Positions 7,320 to 14,837 of a stretch of DNA of 64,000 nt are shown here, piece by piece; positions within the stretch are counted from its first letter, which is position 1; every line of letters begins with the position of its first letter. Under the pieces are notes generated by a model, which saw only the letters and a program-made list of their open reading frames with translations, did no database searches and had not been told where the DNA came from. Origin of the DNA: Clostridium vitabionis. GTDB taxonomy: Bacteria > Bacillota > Clostridia > Lachnospirales > Lachnospiraceae. The translations under genes were made by a program, and so were the position numbers. The DNA lies in contig NZ_JADKQA010000003.1 in NCBI RefSeq assembly GCF_015351765.1, forward strand, positions 101,203 through 165,202, written 5' to 3'.

Positions 7320-8429
7320 ATGAGAAGTAAGAAGTTATGGGCAGTTGCTCTTTCGGGCGCTATGGCAGCATCCATGCTGGCTGCTTGCGGCGGTTCCAGC
7401 TCCACTAGCACAACCGCGGCTGCTTCCAGTGCTGCGGCAGCACAGGGAGAGACAAAGGCAGCGGCAGCTGACGCACAGAGCGGTGCGGCAGGCTCCTCGA
7501 ATGCGGATGTGACCGTTCGTGTAGCCTATGAGAACTCCGAGTCTGAGCCTCTGGGCAAGGCCTGGGATGACGCAAAGCAGATCATTTCCGATAAGTCCGG
7601 CGGCACCATGGCCATTGAGACCTATCCGGATTCCCAGCTGGGCGATAAGTCCTCCCTGATCGACTCCATGCTCATGGGCGAGAATGTTGTCACCCTGGCA
7701 GATGGCGCTTTCTACGCGGATTACGGTCAGAAGGATATGGGAATTCTGTTTGGACCGTTCCTGTTCGATAACTGGGATCAGTGCTGGAAGCTCATCGATT
7801 CCGATTGGTACAAGGATCAGTGCAAGCAGCTGGAGTCCCAGGGCCTGCACATCATTGCCTCCAACTGGAAGTACGGAGAGAGAGATATCCTGACCAAGCA
7901 GCCGGTACACACGGTTGACGACCTGAAGGGCATGAAGATCCGTGTTCCTTCCAATGAGATTCAGTCCAAGGGCTTTGATGTTCTCGGCGCTACCTCCACA
8001 GGTATGGCTCTGAACGATGTATATCAGGCACTGCAGACCGGCACCATCGACGGTGCTGAGAACCCGGTGGCTACCCTGTACGGCAGAAAGCTTCACGAGG
8101 TTGCCCCGTATCTGATTCTTGACGGCCATGTGCTGAACTTCACCACCTGGGTATGCTCCAATGATTGGTATCAGGCACTCACCCCGGATCAGCAGCAGTG
8201 GCTGACGGAGACCTGCGAGGAAGCCGGCGAGAAGAACAACGGCTATGTCGATTCTTCCTCCGAGGACTATCTGCAGAAGATGAAGGACGAAGGCGTTACG
8301 GTTTATGAGCCCACAGATTCCGATCTCCAGACCTTCAAGGACAAGGCTCAGGCCTTCTATGATCTCGGCAGCGATTTCGGCTGGTCCGACGGCCTCTATG
8401 ATACAGTGAAGAAGGCCATGGGTGACTGA
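7320..8429 (+). CDS. TRAP transporter substrate-binding lipoprotein (DctP family)
   Basis: A 369-residue extracellular solute-binding protein of a TRAP transporter, which captures organic acids for Na+-driven uptake. The signal peptide ends in the lipobox LAAC with the lipidated Cys23, followed by a Ser/Thr/Ala-rich linker. The DctP fold begins near VRVAYENSESEPLGKAWDDA and includes the conserved MKIRVPSNEIQSKGFDVLGA stretch, whose Arg contacts the substrate carboxylate in the family, and then MALNDVYQALQTGTIDGAEN. Met 7320 has GGGAGG upstream; an in-frame GTG at 7302 lacks this. It is followed by the small and large membrane subunits. Operon context suggests a sugar-acid ligand such as a hexuronate or L-galactonate. 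Confidence 0.92.
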   Translation: MRSKKLWAVALSGAMAASMLAACGGSSSTSTTAAASSAAAAQGETKAAAADAQSGAAGSSNADVTVRVAYENSESEPLGKAWDDAKQIISDKSGGTMAIETYPDSQLGDKSSLIDSMLMGENVVTLADGAFYADYGQKDMGILFGPFLFDNWDQCWKLIDSDWYKDQCKQLESQGLHIIASNWKYGERDILTKQPVHTVDDLKGMKIRVPSNEIQSKGFDVLGATSTGMALNDVYQALQTGTIDGAENPVATLYGRKLHEVAPYLILDGHVLNFTTWVCSNDWYQALTPDQQQWLTETCEEAGEKNNGYVDSSSEDYLQKMKDEGVTVYEPTDSDLQTFKDKAQAFYDLGSDFGWSDGLYDTVKKAMGD

Positions 8430-8468
8430 TCTGCCAGCCTTTTTGCGGAGAATGTAATTCAGAAGATA

Positions 8469-8499
8469 TGCGGACTGCGGGAATCTCCCACAGTCCGCA
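8469..8499 (+). other. Intercistronic stem-loop between dctP-type and dctQ-type genes
   Basis: TGCGGACTGCGGGA (8469-8482) pairs with TCCCACAGTCCGCA (8486-8499), one mismatch, 3-base loop. It has no T tract. Such hairpins after binding-protein genes often protect upstream mRNA, giving more binding protein than permease (inference). Confidence 0.55.
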
Positions 8500-8521
8500 G
8501 ACTGAGGAATTGAATAAGACT

Positions 8522-9025
8522 ATGAAGAATAATAAAGTATTGAAGATTCTTGCCAATCTCGATTTTATTGTTGCTTCCGCTGTCCTGTCGATCCTGATTA
8601 TCCTCACTTTCCTGGGTGTTATCTGGCGCTATATTTTCAACCAGCCTTTCACCTGGCTTGAGGAAGTGCAGCTGGCCTGCATGGTTTGGATCGTCTTTGC
8701 CGGCGGCGGCGCGGCTTTCCGGACAGGCAATCACACTGCCATCGAGATGGTTGTCGATCTTCTGCCGAAAGCGGCACAGAAGGTAGTTCAGGTCCTGATT
8801 TCCATCGTTGTCGTGGTGGTTATCGGTTACCTGTTTATCAATACGGTCAGCTTCATTCAGCTGTTCCTGAAGAGCGGGAGATCCACAAGCATGCTGCACA
8901 TTCCCTATGCCCTGGTCTACGGCATCGCGATCCCTTCTTATATTGATATGATTATCAGCTATTTCTACAGCGTGTATAAGGGCGTCAAATCTGAGGCAAA
9001 GGAGGCAATAGCACAAAATGAGTAA
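8522..9025 (+). CDS. TRAP transporter small permease subunit (DctQ family)
   Basis: A 167-residue membrane protein with four predicted helices, the usual size and topology of DctQ, which pairs with DctM to move substrate from the binding protein. Helices lie near DFIVASAVLSILIILTFLGV, EVQLACMVWIVFAGGGAAF, VVQVLISIVVVVVIGYLFI and LVYGIAIPSYIDMIISYFY. The RYIFNQPFTWLEEVQL segment is typical of the family. Met 8522 was selected because the protein then begins MKNNKVLKIL, although the nearest GAGGA is about 14 bases away. An in-frame GTG/ATG start nearer 8468 would add 18 residues inside the upstream hairpin. It overlaps the next gene by 8 bases. Confidence 0.9.
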   Translation: MKNNKVLKILANLDFIVASAVLSILIILTFLGVIWRYIFNQPFTWLEEVQLACMVWIVFAGGGAAFRTGNHTAIEMVVDLLPKAAQKVVQVLISIVVVVVIGYLFINTVSFIQLFLKSGRSTSMLHIPYALVYGIAIPSYIDMIISYFYSVYKGVKSEAKEAIAQNE

Positions 9026-10304
9026 TGTTCTGGCTATCGCGGCAGTGATTATGCTTGTCCTCCTGTTCTTCAAGGTGCCCGTGTACATCGCTGTCCTGGG
9101 CGGCGCCATGGTCTACTTTGTGGCCAACCCGGGAATCAACACAGCGATTTTTGCCCAGCAGGCAATCCGAGGAACAGAGAGTATTTCCCTGATGGCAATT
9201 CCGTTCTTCGTCTGCTCCGGTATCGTTATGAACTATACCGGCGTAACAAAGAGAATCATGGATTTCTGCGAGACCATCACCGGCAGACTTCCCGGCGGTC
9301 TTGCCCAGGTAAATATCCTTCTTTCGACGATCATGGGCGGCCTCTCCGGTTCCAACATCGCCGATGCGGCCATGGAGTCCAAGATTATGGTTCCCCCGAT
9401 GGTGGAGAAGGGCTTCTCTTTGGAATTTTCCAGCGTTGTAACCGCAGCCTCGTCCATGATCACTCCGCTGATTCCGCCGGGGATCGCCATGATCCTCTAC
9501 GGATCCATTGCCAATGTATCCATCGGTAAGCTGTTCGTGTCCGGTATCGGCGTTGGTCTTCTTCTCTGCATTACCATGATGATCCTGACCGGCTATATCT
9601 CTTCGAAGAGAGGCTACACCACCCTGACTACGGAGAAGATGACGGGCGCAAAGTTCTGGAAGGCCCTGAAGCCGGCCATTCTCCCGCTTATGCTGCCGAT
9701 CATCATCATCGGCGGTATCCGCGTGGGTATCTTCACTGCGACGGAGGCCGGTGCCGTGTCCATTATCTACGCCATTTTCCTGGGCGCCATCTTCCGCGAG
9801 ATTCATATCAGGGATCTGGGAAGATGTCTGAAGGACACCGTGGGAACCACGGCGGCCATCATGCTGATCGTGTCCGCGGCTTCCGTATTCTCCTGGACGC
9901 TGACCAATGAGCGGATTCCGCAGATGCTGACCGAGTGGATGATTGCCAGCCTGCACAACAAGTACATTTTCCTGCTGGTTGTCAATATCTTCCTTCTGAT
10001 CATCGGCATGTTCATTGAGGGAAATGCCTCCATGATCATTCTGGTTCCGCTTCTTGCCCCGATTGCGAAGCAGTTCGGCATCAACGAGATCCAGTTTGCC
10101 ATGATCTATATCTTCAACAACGCCATTGGCGCGCTTTCTCCGCCGATGGGCACACTGATGTTCGTCACCTGCTCGATCACGAAGTGCAAGACCGCGGCAT
10201 TTATCAAAGAAGCAGTTCCGTACTATATCCTGCTGGTGATCAACCTCTGCCTGCTGACATGGGTGGAGCCCTTTACCACCTTCCTCGTAAATCTTGTTTA
10301 TTAA
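9018..10304 (+). CDS. TRAP transporter large permease subunit (DctM family)
   Basis: A 428-residue integral membrane protein with about 12 hydrophobic helices, the ion-coupled translocation subunit of the TRAP transporter. Family signatures include SISLMAIPFFVCSGIVMNYT, GGLSGSNIADAAMESKIMVP and the SMITPLIPPGIAMILYGSIA loop. The second half repeats the pattern in IEGNASMIILVPLLAPIAKQ and NNAIGALSPPMGTLMFVTCS. The start codon lies inside the end of the dctQ-type gene (ATGAGTAA), with AGGAGG upstream, so translation is probably coupled. It is followed by a hairpin and then uxaB. Confidence 0.94.
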   Translation: MSNVLAIAAVIMLVLLFFKVPVYIAVLGGAMVYFVANPGINTAIFAQQAIRGTESISLMAIPFFVCSGIVMNYTGVTKRIMDFCETITGRLPGGLAQVNILLSTIMGGLSGSNIADAAMESKIMVPPMVEKGFSLEFSSVVTAASSMITPLIPPGIAMILYGSIANVSIGKLFVSGIGVGLLLCITMMILTGYISSKRGYTTLTTEKMTGAKFWKALKPAILPLMLPIIIIGGIRVGIFTATEAGAVSIIYAIFLGAIFREIHIRDLGRCLKDTVGTTAAIMLIVSAASVFSWTLTNERIPQMLTEWMIASLHNKYIFLLVVNIFLLIIGMFIEGNASMIILVPLLAPIAKQFGINEIQFAMIYIFNNAIGALSPPMGTLMFVTCSITKCKTAAFIKEAVPYYILLVINLCLLTWVEPFTTFLVNLVY

Positions 10305-10314
10305 GGTAACTTTT

Positions 10315-10340
10315 CGGCAGGCCAGTTCCCTGGCCTGCCG
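10315..10340 (+). other. Stem-loop after the TRAP genes
   Basis: CGGCAGGCCAG and CTGGCCTGCCG form a perfect 11-bp stem with a TTCC loop. A T-rich run appears only about 20 bases later, so it is either a weak terminator or an mRNA-stabilising hairpin separating the transporter from uxaB. Confidence 0.55.
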
Positions 10341-10397
10341 AGTTTAAAACGCAGTGTTCTTTTTTTTAATTCGCTATGACGTCTGGGGAGAATAAGA

Positions 10398-11897
10398 ATG
10401 GAACAGCTCAATTATGATGTATTAAAGAAAAGTGGTTATCAGGGATATGTTCTTGGCAAGCATGCGGCGCCGGTAAAGGTGCTGCAGTTCGGCGAGGGCA
10501 ATTTCCTTCGTGCATTTGTGGATTACTGGTTCGATATGGCCAATGAGAAGGCCGGCTGGAACGGCAAGGTCGCCCTTGTGCAGCCGATTCCGCAGGGCCT
10601 GACCAAGATGATCAATGAGCAGGAAGGCTTGTACACGCTGTACCTGCGCGGCTCTGAGAACGGGGAGAAGGTCGACAGGAAGAGAGTGATCTCCTCTGTG
10701 GATGCCTGCTACAACCCCTATGATGCCGAGGACTGGAAGAAGATCGTCGAGATCGCGAAGAGTGACGATCTCGAGTACATGGCTTCCAATACGACGGAGG
10801 CCGGGATTACCTACGATCCCTCCTGCAAGCCAACCGACTGCCCGCCGGTTTCCTTCCCTGCAAAGGCGGCTGTCCTCCTCTATGAGAGATTCAAGGCACA
10901 CAAGCCGGGCATTGTCTTCCTTTCCTGTGAGCTGATCGACGCTAACGGCCAGGAGCTCAAGAAGGATATTCTTAAGCACATTGAGGACTGGAAACTCGGT
11001 GAGGATTTCGCTGATTACATTAAGAATGACTGCCTGTTCTGCTCTACGCTGGTTGACCGCATTGTTCCGGGCCGCATCCGGGATGCCGAGGAGGCAAAAA
11101 AGCTCGATGAGGCCAACGGCTATGAGGATAATCTGAAGGACGTCGGCGAGGTCTTCGGCGTATGGTACATCGAGGGGCCGAAGGAGCTGGAGGATAAGCT
11201 TCCGTTCAAGAAATGCGGGCTGAATGTCCATGTGGTGCCTGAGGTTGCTCCGTATAAGAAGAGAAAGGTGAGAATCCTGAATGGCGCCCACACCGGCTTC
11301 GTTCTTGGCGCCTATCTTGCCGGCAAGGACATTGTCCGTGACTGCATGCACGACGATGTGATCCATGGCTTCATGAACAAGCTGCTGTTTGATGAGGTTA
11401 TCCCGATCCTTCCGCTTGACAAGAAAGATTGCGAAAACTTTGCCGCGGCAGTGACCGACCGCTTCAATAACCCCTTTGTTGACCATCAGCTGATGAGCAT
11501 TTCCCTGAATTCTACCTCCAAGTGGAAGGCAAGAGATCTCCCGTCGCTTCTGGAGTATGTGGAGAAGTTCGGTAAGCTTCCGCAGGCGCTGTGCATGGGC
11601 TTTGCCGCTTACATCGCCTTTTATTCCACCTGCCTGCAGAGACGCGAGGCGGATGCCCTTGTGGCAAAGAGACCTGCCGGCAATGAGTACAGAATCCAGG
11701 ACGATGGCTGGGCTCTTGATTTCTATTGGGGACACAAGGATGCCGATGACAAGACTCTGGTTCACGATGTCCTCGCGAACAAGGAGATGTGGGATCAGGA
11801 TCTGACAAAGGTAGCTGGTCTCGAGGAGACGGTATACAAGGATCTGGAACTCATCCGCAAGGATGGCGCAGAGGCGGCTTTCAAGAGCGTACTCTGA
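10398..11897 (+). CDS. uxaB: Tagaturonate reductase (altronate oxidoreductase) UxaB
   Basis: A 499-residue NADH-dependent enzyme of the long-chain mannitol dehydrogenase family that interconverts D-tagaturonate and D-altronate in galacturonate breakdown. The nucleotide-binding motif is VLQFGEGNFLRAFVDYWFD near residues 28-46. The UxaB-type block VQPIPQGLTKMINEQEGLYT follows, then the catalytic segment KKRKVRILNGAHTGFVLGAY, whose Asn-Gly-Ala-His is characteristic. UxaB is distinguished from the UxuB at 1561 by this NGAHT motif and by its length. Met 10398 follows TGGGGAGAA. The gene sits between the TRAP transporter and uxaA, giving a tagaturonate to altronate to KDG route. Confidence 0.95.
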   Translation: MEQLNYDVLKKSGYQGYVLGKHAAPVKVLQFGEGNFLRAFVDYWFDMANEKAGWNGKVALVQPIPQGLTKMINEQEGLYTLYLRGSENGEKVDRKRVISSVDACYNPYDAEDWKKIVEIAKSDDLEYMASNTTEAGITYDPSCKPTDCPPVSFPAKAAVLLYERFKAHKPGIVFLSCELIDANGQELKKDILKHIEDWKLGEDFADYIKNDCLFCSTLVDRIVPGRIRDAEEAKKLDEANGYEDNLKDVGEVFGVWYIEGPKELEDKLPFKKCGLNVHVVPEVAPYKKRKVRILNGAHTGFVLGAYLAGKDIVRDCMHDDVIHGFMNKLLFDEVIPILPLDKKDCENFAAAVTDRFNNPFVDHQLMSISLNSTSKWKARDLPSLLEYVEKFGKLPQALCMGFAAYIAFYSTCLQRREADALVAKRPAGNEYRIQDDGWALDFYWGHKDADDKTLVHDVLANKEMWDQDLTKVAGLEETVYKDLELIRKDGAEAAFKSVL

Positions 11898-11922
11898 TCG
11901 ATCTTTAAGAGAGAATTACAGG

Positions 11923-11962
11923 GACAGGCATGCCGCGGGCTAAGACCCCCGACATGCCTGTC
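11923..11962 (+). other. Stem-loop between uxaB and uxaA
   Basis: GACAGGCATG (11923-11932) and CATGCCTGTC (11953-11962) form a perfect 10-bp stem with a loop that can itself pair (CGGG/CCCG). No T tract follows, so it is probably a stability or processing hairpin. Confidence 0.5.
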
Positions 11963-12021
11963 GGCAGAATAGGCACAATATTTTTCCAGGATGCGGCGCG
12001 CTTGGGCGCGCAGAGGTGAAT

Positions 12022-13509
12022 ATGGCGAACATCATTCATATCACAGACAAGGACAATGTCGTCGTTGCGGTAACGCCGATCGCCGAGGGAACACCTGTCG
12101 ATGTCGACGGAAAAGGCACGACCGTCACAGCCATGCAGGATATCCCCCAGGGGCACAAGATGGCTGTTAAGGATATCGCGAAGGGCAGCCAGATCATCAA
12201 GTACGGCTATTCCATCGGGCATGCCATCGAGGATATCCAGGCTGGCCAGTGGGTGCACACCCACAACATGAAGACAAATCTCTCCGGGGAGGTGGAGTAT
12301 ACCTACCACCCGGATTTTGAGGAGCTCCCGAAGAGAGAGCCTGCGGTGTTCAACGGATTCCTCCGGAAGGACGGGAAAGCCGGTGTGCGCAATGAGATCT
12401 GGATCATCCCGACGGTCGGCTGCGTGAACGATATCGCGAAGAAGCTGGTGGCTGACAATCAGGATCTGGTTACGGGATCTGTCGAGGGGCTCTACGCCTT
12501 CACCCATCCCTTCGGGTGTTCCCAGACGGGCAATGACCATGCGACGACAAGAAAGCTTCTGGCCTCCCTGGTCCGCCATCCGAATGCGGGCGCTGTTCTC
12601 GTGCTTAGCCTGGGCTGTGAGAACCTGACCCATGAACAGTTCCTGAACGAGCTTGGGGATTACGATCCGGAGCGGGTGAAGTTCCTGACCTGCCAGGATG
12701 TGGAGGACGAATTCCAGGCGGGGCGCGAGCTCCTTAAGGAGTGTGCTGCCTTTGCCGGACAGTTTAAGAGACAGCCGCTCACCGCGGATAAGCTGGTCAT
12801 CGGTTTAAAGTGCGGCGCATCGGACGGCCTCTCGGGCCTCACTGCCAATCCGACGGTCGGCAGATTTTCCGATCTCCTCGTCTCCCAGGGCGGTACGACG
12901 ATCCTCACTGAGGTGCCCGAGATGTTCGGCGCGGAGGGGATGCTCATGCACAGATGCCGCTCGAAGGAGGTCTTCGACAAGGCGGTGAAGATGCTGAATG
13001 GTTTCAAGGACTATTTCCTCTCCCATCACGAGGTGGTTTACGACAACCCAAGCCCTGGCAACAAGCAGGGCGGCATTACCACCCTCGAGGACAAGAGCTG
13101 CGGCTGTGTGCAGAAGGGCGGCACGGCACCGATCTCCGATGTCATCTGGTATGGCGGCCAGGCGGTGACCAAGGGACTCAACATGCTCTACGGCCCCGGC
13201 AATGATCTGGTGTCCTCCACGGCCATGACGGCGGCGGGCGCAAATCTGATCCTGTTTACCACGGGCAGAGGGACGCCCTTCGGCGCACCGGCACCGACGG
13301 TGAAGATCGCGTCCAACACACAGATTGCGGAGAAGAAGAAAAACTGGATCGACTTCAACGCGGGCACGGTGGCGACAGGCGAATCCCTGGACAGCGCGGG
13401 ACAGAGGCTGTTCGACTATGTGCTGGAGGTGGCGAGCGGAAAACAGACCAATACGGAGAAGAACGGCTATCGCGAGATCTCGATCTTCAAAGACGGCGTT
13501 GTTCTGTGA
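12022..13509 (+). CDS. uxaA: Altronate dehydratase UxaA
   Basis: A 495-residue cytoplasmic enzyme dehydrating D-altronate to 2-keto-3-deoxygluconate (EC 4.2.1.7), the last step shared with UxuA. It has the short N-terminal SAF-type domain (about residues 1-90, including DIPQGHKMAVKDIAKGSQI and YGYSIGHA) and the long C-terminal domain, with cysteine- and glycine-rich blocks typical of the family: IWIIPTVGCVNDIAKK, FGCSQTGNDH, LSLGCENLTHEQ, GLKCGASDGLSGLTANPTVG and LEDKSCGCVQKGG. Met 12022 was chosen because AGAGGTGA precedes it; a GTG at 12016 overlaps that ribosome site. A terminator follows, ending the operon. Confidence 0.95.
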   Translation: MANIIHITDKDNVVVAVTPIAEGTPVDVDGKGTTVTAMQDIPQGHKMAVKDIAKGSQIIKYGYSIGHAIEDIQAGQWVHTHNMKTNLSGEVEYTYHPDFEELPKREPAVFNGFLRKDGKAGVRNEIWIIPTVGCVNDIAKKLVADNQDLVTGSVEGLYAFTHPFGCSQTGNDHATTRKLLASLVRHPNAGAVLVLSLGCENLTHEQFLNELGDYDPERVKFLTCQDVEDEFQAGRELLKECAAFAGQFKRQPLTADKLVIGLKCGASDGLSGLTANPTVGRFSDLLVSQGGTTILTEVPEMFGAEGMLMHRCRSKEVFDKAVKMLNGFKDYFLSHHEVVYDNPSPGNKQGGITTLEDKSCGCVQKGGTAPISDVIWYGGQAVTKGLNMLYGPGNDLVSSTAMTAAGANLILFTTGRGTPFGAPAPTVKIASNTQIAEKKKNWIDFNAGTVATGESLDSAGQRLFDYVLEVASGKQTNTEKNGYREISIFKDGVVL

Positions 13510-13562
13510 TTTCTCCTTTCGGACCTTTTGACTGATGACGAACCGGGAGTTTCCCGGCTGCA

Positions 13563-13591
13563 GGGCTGCCCTCTGGCGGGCAGTCCTTTTT
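13563..13591 (+). terminator. Rho-independent terminator after uxaA
   Basis: GGGCTGCCC (13563-13571) pairs with GGGCAGTCC (13578-13586, one G-T pair), followed by TTTTT. It ends the dehydrogenase/TRAP/uxaBA operon. Confidence 0.78.
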
Positions 13592-13611
13592 GCATTTTCC
13601 CGAATCCCCCC

Positions 13612-13640
13612 TTTAAAAAGCGCCGGGGACTTTGTATAAT
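13612..13640 (+). promoter_or_regulatory. Candidate promoter of the mreB-like gene
   Basis: TTTAAA (13612-13617) and a consensus TATAAT (13635-13640) have a 17-base spacer. It lies about 70 bases upstream of the mreB-like start and just after the uxaA terminator. Confidence 0.6.
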
Positions 13641-13710
13641 GTAAAGTGTTTTATTGCGTTCAATGTGCTGATATGCCGCGGCGGAAGCGGTATAGGGGGA
13701 GGAATTATCT

Positions 13711-14715
13711 ATGATGATGTCCAATGACATTGGGATCGATCTGGGCACCGCCAGCATCCTTGTCTATATCAAGGGCAAGGGCGTTGTGCTGAAGGAGCCT
13801 TCGGTTGTCGCCATTGATCGGGATACCAATAAGATTATGGCCATCGGCGAGGAGGCCAGGCTCATGATTGGCAGGACGCCGGGCAATATTGTCGCTGTCC
13901 GTCCGCTCCGCCAGGGTGTCATCTCGGACTATACCGTCACAGAGAAGATGATGAAATACTTCATCAACAAGGCTGTCGGGAAGCGCACGCTCCGGAAGCC
14001 GCGCATCTGCGTCTGCATCCCCAGCGGGGCAACCGAGGTGGAGAGAAAGGCCGTCGAGGACGCCACCTTCCAGGCGGGAGCGAGGGATGTCTCTGTCATC
14101 GAGGAACCTGTGGCGGCGGCGATCGGCGCGGGCATCGACATCGCGAAGGCATGCGGCAATATGATTGTTGATATCGGCGGCGGCACTTCCGACATCGCGG
14201 TCATTTCCCTGGGCGGCACCGTGGTCAGCACATCGATTAAGGTTGCCGGCGATAACTTTGACGAGGCGCTCGTCCGCTACATGCGGAAGAAACACAACCT
14301 CCTGATCGGCGAGAGAACCGCCGAGGAGATCAAGATCAATATCGGCGCGGCATCGAAGCGGCCGGAGGTGATCACGATGGAGGTCCGGGGCAGAAATCTG
14401 GTGACCGGCCTGCCGAAGACCATCATGGTATCCTCCGACGAGACGCTGGAGGCGCTTCGCGAGCCCGCGATGCAGATCGTGGATGCCGTCCACAATGTCC
14501 TTGAGAGGACGCCTCCGGAACTCGCGGCGGATATTTATGAGCGCGGCATCGTGATGACCGGCGGCGGTTCGCTCCTCAGCGGTCTCGATGCGTTGATCCA
14601 GGAGAAGACGGGGATCGAGACGGTGATCGCGGACGACCCGCTGACCGCTGTGGCGATTGGAACCGGAAAATATATTGAATTTCTGCACGGGGACGGCCGG
14701 CACCAGGAGTTCTAA
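13711..14715 (+). CDS. MreB/Mbl-family rod shape-determining actin homolog
   Basis: A 334-residue bacterial actin that polymerises under the membrane to guide lateral wall synthesis. Actin-fold nucleotide motifs are visible: phosphate-1 GIDLGTASILVYIKGKG near residues 7-23, phosphate-2 IVDIGGGTSDIAVISLGG around 152-169, and the adenosine motif GIVMTGGGSLLSGLDALI around 276-293. The interdomain block RDVSVIEEPVAAAIGAGIDI is also typical. A GGGGGAGG Shine-Dalgarno lies 8 bases before ATG 13711. No mreC, mreD or min genes follow; the neighbours are recD2 and comF, so this is a stand-alone copy of the Mbl/MreBH kind rather than part of an mreBCD operon. Confidence 0.93.
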   Translation: MMMSNDIGIDLGTASILVYIKGKGVVLKEPSVVAIDRDTNKIMAIGEEARLMIGRTPGNIVAVRPLRQGVISDYTVTEKMMKYFINKAVGKRTLRKPRICVCIPSGATEVERKAVEDATFQAGARDVSVIEEPVAAAIGAGIDIAKACGNMIVDIGGGTSDIAVISLGGTVVSTSIKVAGDNFDEALVRYMRKKHNLLIGERTAEEIKINIGAASKRPEVITMEVRGRNLVTGLPKTIMVSSDETLEALREPAMQIVDAVHNVLERTPPELAADIYERGIVMTGGGSLLSGLDALIQEKTGIETVIADDPLTAVAIGTGKYIEFLHGDGRHQEF

Positions 14716-14837
14716 TCCGCCGGCCGCCGGCGCGGCATGACCGGCCGGAGTGAAGCCGGCTGCACGGGAAGCCAGCCGGGCAGCGGGCGGACGCCGGCGC
14801 GTGAGAAGGAATTTCTGCCGGATAAGGAAAAAGGTTA

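Noticed and set aside
14716-14837. GC-rich inverted repeats before recD2 as a regulatory structure
   Set aside because: Several short CCGG-type palindromes pair in many ways, so no single structure is supported.
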